A stretch of 64,000 nucleotides of DNA from GCA-2709075 sp964492555 (GTDB lineage Bacteria; Pseudomonadota; Alphaproteobacteria; MPNO01; UBA2964). Location: contig CAZBKQ010000005.1 in the NCBI GenBank assembly GCA_964492555.1, forward strand, positions 55,329 to 119,328. The letters are read 5' to 3'. Of the stretch, positions 56,887-64,000 are shown piece by piece. The notes under the pieces were generated by a model. The model saw only the letters and a list, made by a program, of their open reading frames with translations. It made no database searches and had not been told where the DNA came from. The position numbers were made by a program, and so were the translations under genes. Within the stretch, counting starts at the first letter, position 1; each line of letters starts with the position of its first letter.

Positions 56887-59217
56887 TCACGCCGCTTTGC
56901 CGTCCGAATTCCGGATCGCCCGCCAGATCTTTTCCGGCGTGCACGGCATGTCCAGATGACGGATGCCGAGGGGAGAGAGCGCATCGATCACCGCGTTCAT
57001 CACGGCGGGCAGTCCGCCGACATTGCCCGCTTCGCCAGCGCCCTTGACGCCCAGCGGATTGGTCGCGGTCGGGACCGGGTTGGACTGGATTTCCATAAAG
57101 CTCATCGTATCCGCGCGCGGCATGGCATAATCCATGAAGCTGCCGGTGATCAGCTGCCCGCTTTCGTCATAGGCGGTATCCTCGATCAGTGCCTGGCCGA
57201 CGCCCTGGCCGATCCCGCCCATGATCTGGCCTTTGAGGAGCAATGGGTTCATCACCGTACCGACATCGTCGACCACGCTATATTTCAATATATCAACCAC
57301 GCCGGTATCGGGATCGATCTCCAGCTCGCAGATATGACAGCCATTGGGATAGTTCATCATATTCGCGGTATAGGTCGCGTGCTCGTTGATACCGGGTTCC
57401 ATATCGTCGGGGATATCGCCCGGATTGACGGCGGCCTTCGCAACCTCGGCGAATGAAATCGTCCGGTCGGTGCCCGCGACGGTAAAGGTGCCTTCGGTAA
57501 ATTCAATATCCTCGGCCGCCGCTTCCAGCTTGTGCGCGGCGATCTTGCGCGCCTTCTCGATTACCTTGTCGGTCGCCATATTGACGGCCGATCCGCCGAG
57601 CGTCGCCGAACGGGACCCGCCGGTGCCGTGGCCGAACGCGACCTTGTCGGTATCGCCCCAGACATATTCGATATCGTCGGGGCTGATGCCGAGCTTGTCG
57701 GCGACGATCTGCTTATAGACCGTTTCATGGCCCTGGCCCTGGGTGCAGGAACCGGATTGCAGCGTCACCGTGCCGGACCGGCCGATGCGGATTTCCGCCG
57801 CCTCGATCCCCGGGGAGGCGGCGCGTTCGATCGTGTTGGACATGCCGATGCCGCGCATCCTGCCGCGCGCGGCGGCTTCCTTGCGCCGTTTCTCGAACCC
57901 GGCCCAGTCCGCCATCTCCATGGTCATATCCATGTTCTTTTCAAACTCACCGCAATCATAGGTGAAATAGAGCGCGGTCTTGTAGGGCATCTGATCGGGC
58001 GGGATAGTGTTGCGCCGCCGCAATTCCGCCGGATCGATGCCAAGCTCATCCGCCGCCAGATCAATGGTGCGTTCAATCACAAAGGCGGCTTCCGGCCGTC
58101 CGGCGCCGCGATAGGGAGTAACCGGGTTATTGTTGGTCATCACGCCGGTGACGTTCACGCACATCGCCGGAATGGTGTAGACCCCGGCCAGCGTGCCGAG
58201 ATTATTGATCGCCGGGTTCGGCGTCGCGTCGCCGATATAGGCGCCGAGTGCGGCCAGAGTCGTTACCCGGAAACCGAGGAAATTTCCCTGCTTGTCGAGG
58301 GCCAGCTCGGCCGTGGTGATGTTGTCGCGCCCGGCATAATCGGAGAGAAAGGATTCCGACCGGTCGCCCATCCATTTGACTGGCCGGCGCAGGATTTTCG
58401 ACGCCCAGAGGCAGAGCGGCCCCTCGTTATAAATCGGCGATTTCATGCCGAAACTGCCGCCGACATCGAGTGCGACCACCCGGACCTTGTTTTCCGGGAC
58501 TTTCAACACGCGGTTTGCCAGCGTCGCGCGATAGGGGTGTACGCCCTGCAGCGTGGTGTACAGCGTGTAATGGTCCTCAATCGCGTTGTAATCGCCGGTG
58601 CAGCCACGCGGCTCCATCGGCATCGCCATTACCCGGTTGATCCGGTATTTGTGACTGACGATGTGATCCGCCTTTTCAAAGGCCGCCGCGACCGCATCCG
58701 CATCGCCGCCCGTATGCAGAAAACAGATATTGTCCGGGCACTCGTCCCACACCGCCGGCGCGCCATCGGCCAGCGCTTTCTCGGCGTCGGTCACGGCGGG
58801 CAGAATATCGTAATCGACATCGACCAGTTCCGCAGCTTCCTTGGCCTGGGCGAGAGTTTCCGCGACGACGAACGCGACATAATCGCCGACCCGCCGGACC
58901 TGTCCGGTGATCAGTGCGGGCAGTGGCGGAGTAAACATATCTGACCCGTCGGGGCGCTTGCGGCCCGAGGCGACCGGCAAGTCGCCAAGCCCCGAAGCCG
59001 CCCAGTCGTCGCCGGTGAGGACGGCAAGAACGCCGGGCGCCTTTTCCGCCGCCGAGCTGTCGATGGAATTGATCTTCGCCGCCGCATAGGGAGATCGCAC
59101 GACCCAGCCATAAGCCATGCCGGGAAGCTGGACATCGTCGACGTAACGGCCCCCGCCTGAAAGCAGGCGCGGGTCCTCTGACCGGGGCACAGCTTGTCCG
59201 AGCGCATATTCACCCAT
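56887..59217 (-). CDS. Molybdenum hydroxylase large subunit, xanthine-dehydrogenase / form II CoxL family
   Basis: A 776-residue Mo-molybdopterin subunit of the xanthine dehydrogenase family. It begins with the small N-terminal domain typical of CoxL (QAVPRSEDPRLLSGGGRYVDD). The active-site loop is PYRGAGRPEAAF near residue 368, the form II-type sequence and not the AYRCSFR of true CO dehydrogenase. The catalytic glutamate is in VKGAGEAGNVGG near 728. Such enzymes hydroxylate N-heterocycles or aldehydes. They normally work with FAD and 2Fe-2S subunits, and none is encoded beside it, so it must borrow partners from elsewhere or the set is split. Divergent from aapJ. Confidence 0.93.
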   Translation of the reverse strand: MGEYALGQAVPRSEDPRLLSGGGRYVDDVQLPGMAYGWVVRSPYAAAKINSIDSSAAEKAPGVLAVLTGDDWAASGLGDLPVASGRKRPDGSDMFTPPLPALITGQVRRVGDYVAFVVAETLAQAKEAAELVDVDYDILPAVTDAEKALADGAPAVWDECPDNICFLHTGGDADAVAAAFEKADHIVSHKYRINRVMAMPMEPRGCTGDYNAIEDHYTLYTTLQGVHPYRATLANRVLKVPENKVRVVALDVGGSFGMKSPIYNEGPLCLWASKILRRPVKWMGDRSESFLSDYAGRDNITTAELALDKQGNFLGFRVTTLAALGAYIGDATPNPAINNLGTLAGVYTIPAMCVNVTGVMTNNNPVTPYRGAGRPEAAFVIERTIDLAADELGIDPAELRRRNTIPPDQMPYKTALYFTYDCGEFEKNMDMTMEMADWAGFEKRRKEAAARGRMRGIGMSNTIERAASPGIEAAEIRIGRSGTVTLQSGSCTQGQGHETVYKQIVADKLGISPDDIEYVWGDTDKVAFGHGTGGSRSATLGGSAVNMATDKVIEKARKIAAHKLEAAAEDIEFTEGTFTVAGTDRTISFAEVAKAAVNPGDIPDDMEPGINEHATYTANMMNYPNGCHICELEIDPDTGVVDILKYSVVDDVGTVMNPLLLKGQIMGGIGQGVGQALIEDTAYDESGQLITGSFMDYAMPRADTMSFMEIQSNPVPTATNPLGVKGAGEAGNVGGLPAVMNAVIDALSPLGIRHLDMPCTPEKIWRAIRNSDGKAA

Positions 59218-59265
59218 AATCTCAACTCCATTGTCTCAGCGATGCGAATTCATATGGGAATTTAG

Positions 59266-60315
59266 ATGAAAAATACCGACTGGCTAGGGAAGGGCGGGCA
59301 AATTTCACGTCTTGCGGCGGTTGTGTTTGCCGCAGCGACAGTTATGGCGGGCGCGGCGGTTGCGGACACGCTGGAAACCGTCACAAAACGGGATGTTCTC
59401 AAATGCGGTGTTTCCGGCGGATTGCCGGGATTTTCCAGCCCGGATGCGAAGGGCGTGTGGCGGGGCATTGACGCCGATTTCTGCCGCGCTTTGGCGGCAG
59501 CGGTTCTGGGGGATGCGGGCAAGGTCAGCTTTCGCTCGCTTTCCGCCAAGCAGCGTTTCACCGCGCTGCAATTCAATGAGATCGATGTGTTGTCGCGTAA
59601 TTCGACCTGGACTCTGCGGCGGGACGCGGCGCTTGGGCTGAATTTTGCCGGGGTGATCTATTATGACGGGCAGGGGTTCATGGCACGCAAGGCCGACGGC
59701 GTAAAACGGCTCAAGGACCTGAACGGCGCGGCGATCTGCGTTAATACCGGGACCACGACGGAACTCAATCTCGGCGATTATTTCCGCACCAACAAGCTGA
59801 AATACACCCCGGTAGTGTTCGAAAAATACGATGAGGTCATTGCGGCCTATGAAAAGGGCAGATGCGACGCCTTCACCACCGATTTGTCCGGCCTCGCGGC
59901 GCAACGGATAAAGCTGAAGAAACCGGACGCGCATGTGCTGCTGCCCGAGGTCATTTCCAAGGAGCCGTTGGGCCCGGTGGTCCGGCAGGGCGATGATAAA
60001 TGGTTCAATATCGTCAAATGGACCCTGTTCGCGCTGATTAACGCGGAAGAGCTCGGCGTTACCTCCAAAAACGTGGGGAGCTTGGCCAAGACTTCGAGGA
60101 ACGCGAAAGTCCGGCGATTATTGGGCGCCGAAGGGCAGGGCGGCGAACAGCTGGGTCTCTCAGCCGATTGGGCTGTAAAGGCGATCGCCGCGGTGGGCAA
60201 CTATGGCGAGCTGTTTGAACGCCACCTTGGGAAGACCAGCCGACTTAAGCTGGACCGGGGGCTGAACCGTCTCTGGACGCAAGGTGGGTTGATGTACGCG
60301 CCGCCTGTTCGGTGA
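59266..60315 (+). CDS. aapJ: General amino-acid ABC transporter, substrate-binding protein
   Basis: A 349-residue periplasmic binding protein, family 3. The signal peptide ends at GAAVA near residue 33, followed by DTLETVTKRDVLKCGVSGGLPGFS, the AapJ-type start. GVWRGIDADFCRALAAAVLG near 64 and the Arg/Asp ligand segments (RNSTWTLRRD; TGTTTELNL) fit amino-acid ligands. It delivers amino acids, probably with broad specificity, to AapQM. Length and gene order match the aapJQMP operons of rhizobia and related bacteria. Confidence 0.93.
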   Translation: MKNTDWLGKGGQISRLAAVVFAAATVMAGAAVADTLETVTKRDVLKCGVSGGLPGFSSPDAKGVWRGIDADFCRALAAAVLGDAGKVSFRSLSAKQRFTALQFNEIDVLSRNSTWTLRRDAALGLNFAGVIYYDGQGFMARKADGVKRLKDLNGAAICVNTGTTTELNLGDYFRTNKLKYTPVVFEKYDEVIAAYEKGRCDAFTTDLSGLAAQRIKLKKPDAHVLLPEVISKEPLGPVVRQGDDKWFNIVKWTLFALINAEELGVTSKNVGSLAKTSRNAKVRRLLGAEGQGGEQLGLSADWAVKAIAAVGNYGELFERHLGKTSRLKLDRGLNRLWTQGGLMYAPPVR

Positions 60316-60318
60316 GTC

Positions 60319-61413
60319 TTGCATAGACGTCTGGATTGGCGCGCCGTTTCCTGGCAGGCGCTGACGCTCGTCGCCGCTGGGCTCGCCGCCTGGTGGGTTC
60401 TCGACACGTTGTTCGCCAATCTGGCCGCGCGCGGCATTTCATCGGGATTCGGGTTCCTGTCAGATACGGCGGGGTTCGGTATTTCGATGAGCCTGATTCC
60501 CTACAGCGAAACATCCAGCTTCGGCCGCGCCTTTCTGGTCGGGTTGCTGAACACGCTTCTGGTTTCCGGGATCGGGATTCTGTTTGCGACATTGATCGGT
60601 TTCGCCGTCGGGGCCGCGCGCCTGTCGCGGAACTACCTGGCCGCAAGGCTGGCCGCTGCCTATGTGGAAACGCTCAGGAACGTTCCGCTCCTGCTGCAAA
60701 TTTTCTTCTGGTATTTCGCCGTGCTGGCCGCGTTGCCCCGGCCGCGCGGCAGTCTGGCGTTCGGCGATATTCTGTTTCTCAATAACCGGGGGCTCTATCT
60801 GCCGGCGCCCGAAGCAAATGGCCCTTATTTCCTGTTGGCGGGAGCGGTGCTCGCCATTGCGGCGGTGTTTCTGTGGCGGCGCGGCGCGGGCGTGGCCACC
60901 CTCGTTTTGTCTGTTTGCGCGATTGTGCCGCTTGCGCTGATTTCCTGGGAAATACCGGCACTGAGAGGGTTTAATTTTCAGGGCGGAATGGTTCTGATAC
61001 CGGAATTGCTGGCTCTGGCGATAGCGTTGTCGACCTACACCGCCGCCTTTATCGCCGAAATCGTCCGCGCCGGCATTCAGTCGGTCCCCGCAGGGCAAGT
61101 GGAAGCGGGGAAAGCAATCGGGCTCAGCGACCGCGATGTCATGTGGCGGGTTGTTATGCCCCAGGCGATGCGGCTGATTGTGCCGCCTCTGACCAACCAG
61201 TATCTGAACCTGGCAAAGAATTCCTCGTTGGCCGCCGCGATTGCCTATCCCGATCTTGTCTCGGTCTTCGCCGGCACCGCGCTCAATATCACGGGACAGG
61301 CGGTGGAGGTGATTACCCTGACCATGCTGGTTTATCTCGCCATCAGCCTCGCCATCGCCGGAATGATGGCGATCCGCAACCGAATGATTTTGGCGGAAGG
61401 CGGTTCGCTATGA
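60319..61413 (+). CDS. aapQ: General amino-acid ABC transporter permease AapQ
   Basis: A 364-residue membrane permease with about eight helices. It has the long first periplasmic region of AapQ and the EAA loop EAGKAIGLSDRDVMWRVVMPQAMR near residue 255, which contacts the ATPase. The only start near the 5-prime end is TTG at 60319, three bases after the aapJ stop; an ATG in frame is not found before the first helix. The stop overlaps the aapM ATG. Function and partner assignment follow from operon order. Confidence 0.91.
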   Translation: MHRRLDWRAVSWQALTLVAAGLAAWWVLDTLFANLAARGISSGFGFLSDTAGFGISMSLIPYSETSSFGRAFLVGLLNTLLVSGIGILFATLIGFAVGAARLSRNYLAARLAAAYVETLRNVPLLLQIFFWYFAVLAALPRPRGSLAFGDILFLNNRGLYLPAPEANGPYFLLAGAVLAIAAVFLWRRGAGVATLVLSVCAIVPLALISWEIPALRGFNFQGGMVLIPELLALAIALSTYTAAFIAEIVRAGIQSVPAGQVEAGKAIGLSDRDVMWRVVMPQAMRLIVPPLTNQYLNLAKNSSLAAAIAYPDLVSVFAGTALNITGQAVEVITLTMLVYLAISLAIAGMMAIRNRMILAEGGSL

Positions 61414-62444
61414 AGAGACATGCCGTATGGCTGCGCGCCAATTTGTTCGCCACTCGACCGCAAGGCGTATTGTCCCTCACGATTTTATTCCTGGCCGGAT
61501 GGGCGCTCTGGTCTATTGCGGGGTGGGCGGTTTTCGATGCGACCTGGTCGGGGGATAGCCGCGATGCCTGCTCAGGTGGTGGCGCCTGTTGGGCGTTTAT
61601 CGCCGCGCGATCCCGCCAGATTATTTTTGGCTTTTTTCCGCAGATGGAAATCTGGCGTGGAGGACTTGCCATCGGACTGGCGTTCGGCGCGGTCCTGTTG
61701 CTGTGGAGCGGCAAGCTGCGACCCGGGGCGCGGCTCGGCGCCGTTACGGGGCTGCTTGTCCTCGCCGCGTGGCTTTTGTCCGGCGGGTTCGGTTTGCCAA
61801 AAATCGGCACCGATCTCTGGGGCGGGTTTCTGCTGACGTTCGTGATTACCATTGCCGGGTGTCTCGCCGCCTTTCCCCTAGGTGTGCTGCTTGCGCTGGG
61901 GCGGCAGTCGCAATTGACGGTCGTACGGATCCTCTCGACCTGTTTCATCGAATTCTGGCGCGGGATTCCCCTGATCACCGTCCTGTTTATGGCGGCGGTG
62001 ATGTTGCCGCTGTTCTTCCCGGCAGGGCTGGAGGCCGACAAGCTGGTTCGCGCGCTCGCCGGCGTAGCGCTTTTCGCCGCCGCTTATATTGCCGAGGTGG
62101 TCCGCGGCGGGTTACAGGCCCTCCCGCGCGGTCAATATGAAGCGGCCTGGTCGCTTGGGATGGGATATTGGCAGACCATGATTTTGGTCATCCTTCCGCA
62201 GGCGCTGCGCCATGTCATACCGGGGCTGGCAAATGTCGTGATCGCGCTCTTTAAGGACACGACTTTGGTGTTAATTATCGGCATGTTTGATTTCCTCGGC
62301 ATTCTGCACGCCGCGTTGAGCGATCCGGCCTGGCTGGGGCTGGCGATGGAGGCCTATCTGTTTGCCGGTCTGGTTTTTTGGATTTTCTGCTTCGGGATGT
62401 CTCGGGCGGCGCGCGCGCTTGAGCATCGGGGCCGGTCAGCATGA
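61410..62444 (+). CDS. aapM: General amino-acid ABC transporter permease AapM
   Basis: A 344-residue partner permease. After two N-terminal helices comes the core with GCLAAFPLGVLLALGRQSQ and FIEFWRGIPLITVLFMAAVMLP, and the EAA loop YEAAWSLGMGYWQTMILVILPQALR near residue 240. ATG at 61410 overlaps the aapQ stop (ATGA). Together with AapQ it forms the membrane channel of the transporter. Its length is somewhat below the usual 380 residues. Confidence 0.91.
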   Translation: MKRHAVWLRANLFATRPQGVLSLTILFLAGWALWSIAGWAVFDATWSGDSRDACSGGGACWAFIAARSRQIIFGFFPQMEIWRGGLAIGLAFGAVLLLWSGKLRPGARLGAVTGLLVLAAWLLSGGFGLPKIGTDLWGGFLLTFVITIAGCLAAFPLGVLLALGRQSQLTVVRILSTCFIEFWRGIPLITVLFMAAVMLPLFFPAGLEADKLVRALAGVALFAAAYIAEVVRGGLQALPRGQYEAAWSLGMGYWQTMILVILPQALRHVIPGLANVVIALFKDTTLVLIIGMFDFLGILHAALSDPAWLGLAMEAYLFAGLVFWIFCFGMSRAARALEHRGRSA

Positions 62445-63178
62445 GCGCGGCGATTACTTTCCAGTCGGTCGATAAATGGTTTGGCGCGCTTCATGTGCTG
62501 AAATCCATTGATCTGGAGGTCCCGGTCGGGCAGCGGCTCGCCGTTTGCGGTCCGTCCGGTTCGGGAAAATCGACGCTGGTCAGGTGCATGAACGGGCTTG
62601 AACGGTGCGATAGCGGCGAGATCTCCGTGTTGGGCAACCCTGTCGATGACAGCCCCGAGACCCTGCGGCGCATTCGGCAAAAGGCGGGAATGGTATTTCA
62701 GCAATTCAATCTGTTCCCGCATCTGACCGTGCTGGACAATCTTTGCCTCGCGCCCGAGCGGGTCGCCGGAGTGCCACGCGCCGATGCCGAGGCCCGCGCG
62801 CGGCACTATCTGGAACGCGTCCATATTCCCGAACAGGCGGAGAAATATCCGTCGCAGCTTTCCGGCGGCCAGCAACAGCGTGTCGCCATCGCCCGGGCGC
62901 TCTGCATGGAACCGGAAATCATGCTGTTCGATGAGCCGACGTCGGCCTTGGACCCGGAAATGATCCGCGAGGTACGGGACGTGATCGTCGAGTTGGCGGG
63001 GGAGGGACGGACCATGGTGGTCGTTACGCACGATATGGGGCTGGCGCGCGCCGCCGCGGATCGCGTGATCTTTATGGATGAGGGCGGAATTCTGGAAGAC
63101 TCTTCACCGGCGCAATTTTTTGAAGCGCCGGGGACGGACCGCGCGCGGCGCTTTCTGAACCGCTTGCGGCTCGATTGA
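62441..63178 (+). CDS. aapP: General amino-acid ABC transporter ATPase AapP
   Basis: A 245-residue ABC ATPase. Walker A is GPSGSGKST near residue 33, the Q-loop FQQFNLFPHL near 86, the signature LSGGQQQRVAIARAL near 142 and Walker B IMLFDEPTSALDPE near 161, with the H-loop VVTHDMG near 198. It powers amino-acid import by AapJQM. ATG overlaps the aapM stop. Every motif is as expected for polar amino-acid importers. Confidence 0.95.
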   Translation: MSAAITFQSVDKWFGALHVLKSIDLEVPVGQRLAVCGPSGSGKSTLVRCMNGLERCDSGEISVLGNPVDDSPETLRRIRQKAGMVFQQFNLFPHLTVLDNLCLAPERVAGVPRADAEARARHYLERVHIPEQAEKYPSQLSGGQQQRVAIARALCMEPEIMLFDEPTSALDPEMIREVRDVIVELAGEGRTMVVVTHDMGLARAAADRVIFMDEGGILEDSSPAQFFEAPGTDRARRFLNRLRLD

Positions 63179-63228
63179 GTTGATGCCAGTCTAGGCGAGA
63201 TCGTTTCTGACAGGTGAAGGAGGCCGAC

Positions 63229-63927
63229 ATGGCGTCAAAGGAAGAGTTTGAAAATCATTGCTGGAAGGATGTCATCCCCGAAGAAGACATCCGGACTTAC
63301 GCGCCATACGCGCGCGAGACGGTGGTCGGGGCCAATCCCGGCCTGCTGGTGATTGATCTCTATAACCTTGTCTATAAGGGTGGGGCGAAACTGCCGCATG
63401 AGCTGGACCGGGATTACCCCAACAGCTGTGGCGTCTACGCCCATAACGCGATTGAGCCGACGCAAAAGCTGATCAAGGCGTGCCGGGAAGCCGGGTTGCC
63501 GATTTTCTACATCACCGCGCAGTTTTCGCCGCATCGGGTCAGTTCCACAAAGCGCCGGGGAATTGAGCTGGTCGCGCATGATTGCGAAGTGCATGACGCC
63601 TTCGCCCCGCAGCCCGAGGATCTGGTGCTGCGCAAGGAACGGCCGAGTTCTTTTTTCGGCACACCGCTGATCGCGCATCTGAACGAGCGCAAGGTCGACA
63701 GTCTGATCGTTTGCGGTGAAAGCACATCCGGCTGCGTGCGCGCCTCCGTTCTGGAAGGGCACATGCTGGGTAAGCATATTTCCGTGGTCGAGGAATGTGT
63801 GTTCGACCGCAGTGAAATCATCCACAAGGTCAATTTGTTCGACATGCATCACAAATACGCGGATGTGATGAAGCTCGACGATGTGATCGAACAGTTGCAG
63901 AAATTCGCCCCGGCGAAGGTCGCCTGA
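63229..63927 (+). CDS. Isochorismatase-family hydrolase, N-carbamoylsarcosine-amidase-like
   Basis: A 232-residue cysteine hydrolase. The triad is D43 in VIDLYNLV, K136 in RKERPSSFF and C169 in STSGCVRAS, with the cis-peptide turn just before the cysteine. The STSGCVRASVLEG form is shared with N-carbamoylsarcosine amidohydrolases, which release ammonia and CO2 from carbamoyl groups. The AAGGAGG before ATG 63229 makes that start firm. It is 50 bp downstream of aapP and ends at a strong terminator. A link to the hydantoinase-type genes at 24900 is chemically attractive but they are 38 kb apart. Confidence 0.88.
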   Translation: MASKEEFENHCWKDVIPEEDIRTYAPYARETVVGANPGLLVIDLYNLVYKGGAKLPHELDRDYPNSCGVYAHNAIEPTQKLIKACREAGLPIFYITAQFSPHRVSSTKRRGIELVAHDCEVHDAFAPQPEDLVLRKERPSSFFGTPLIAHLNERKVDSLIVCGESTSGCVRASVLEGHMLGKHISVVEECVFDRSEIIHKVNLFDMHHKYADVMKLDDVIEQLQKFAPAKVA

Positions 63928-63951
63928 GCGTCGCGATAATCTTTAGCGAAA

Positions 63952-63977
63952 AGCGCCCCGCCGGGGCGCTTTTTTTA
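63952..63977 (+). terminator. Intrinsic terminator after the isochorismatase-family gene
   Basis: AGCGCCCC at 63952-63959 pairs with GGGGCGCT at 63963-63970 with a GCC loop, followed by a run of T to 63976. A-T pairs extend the base of the stem. It is a strong intrinsic terminator 25 bases after the stop codon and probably ends the aapJQMP transcript. Confidence 0.93.
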
Positions 63978-64000
63978 TGGGACTATTTTGATCGCCGCGC

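Noticed and set aside
57532..58944. A 470-codon plus-strand frame over the molybdenum hydroxylase gene
   Set aside because: Composition is Arg/Gly/His-rich without motifs, and the gene on the other strand carries full family signatures.

Overview
The window reads as a 64 kb piece of an alphaproteobacterial chromosome. GC content is moderately high, genes are tightly packed, and there are no introns, phage genes, insertion sequences or CRISPR arrays. Markers that fit this lineage are the SUF operon headed by an Rrf2 regulator, the aapJQMP amino-acid ABC operon, glnB-glnA behind a sigma-54 type promoter, a tctCBA tricarboxylate-type transporter, and two copies of a CCGGG-rich extragenic repeat. 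I cannot assign an order or genus from sequence alone; a marine or soil Rhodospirillales-like heterotroph is plausible. Two runs of exactly 100 N (16253-16352 and 36237-36336) are scaffold gaps, so this is a draft or metagenome assembly.

Layout, left to right. (1) 6-11209, all plus strand: a catabolic/transport run with a TauD-type dioxygenase, three paralogous metal-dependent amidohydrolases, a Rieske ferredoxin and a small unknown protein between the first and second of them, an MmgE/PrpD enzyme, the tctC-tctB-tctA transporter and a PEP-mutase/isocitrate-lyase family enzyme. (2) 11206-13867, minus strand: NIPSNAP, cupin and ThDP-enzyme genes. (3) 13998-18817: prpD-prpB-prpC, the methylcitrate cycle for propionyl-CoA, followed by an alpha/beta hydrolase; a gap removes the prpB/prpC junction. 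(4) 18814-24804: EamA exporter, a second NIPSNAP protein, alanine dehydrogenase, quinone oxidoreductase, nitroreductase and an aryl-CoA-ligase-like enzyme. (5) 24900-36863: hydantoinase/oxoprolinase subunits B and A, a class III aminotransferase, two related duplicated-domain proteins, a carboxymuconolactone-decarboxylase-like protein, a periplasmic PPIase, and a ring-hydroxylating dioxygenase (alpha, beta, zinc dehydrogenase, reductase).

From 37 kb the content becomes housekeeping: Rrf2-sufB-C-D-S-U-T-A plus a gamma-carbonic-anhydrase-like protein, a DEAD-box helicase with a free-standing AsnC sensor domain, a PhyH dioxygenase, topoisomerase IV subunit B, a thioesterase, glnB-glnA, an aminotransferase and tRNA-His. 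The last 11 kb hold an SLC13 permease with a Usp protein and an acetyltransferase, an isolated molybdenum hydroxylase large subunit with a secreted VWA protein, the aap ABC transporter, and an isochorismatase-family hydrolase ending at a strong terminator.

How it works together: the left half is a set of pathways feeding oxygenated, carboxylated or N-acylated small molecules into central metabolism, several ending in propionyl-CoA or C4 acids. Oxygenases in it depend on Fe-S and Rieske centres, which the suf operon next door can supply. In the first 37 kb I recognise no transcription factor at all. The most unusual unit is the amidohydrolase-Rieske-small-protein cluster at 1157-5694, whose substrate I cannot name. 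No intergenic stretch exceeds 300 bases.
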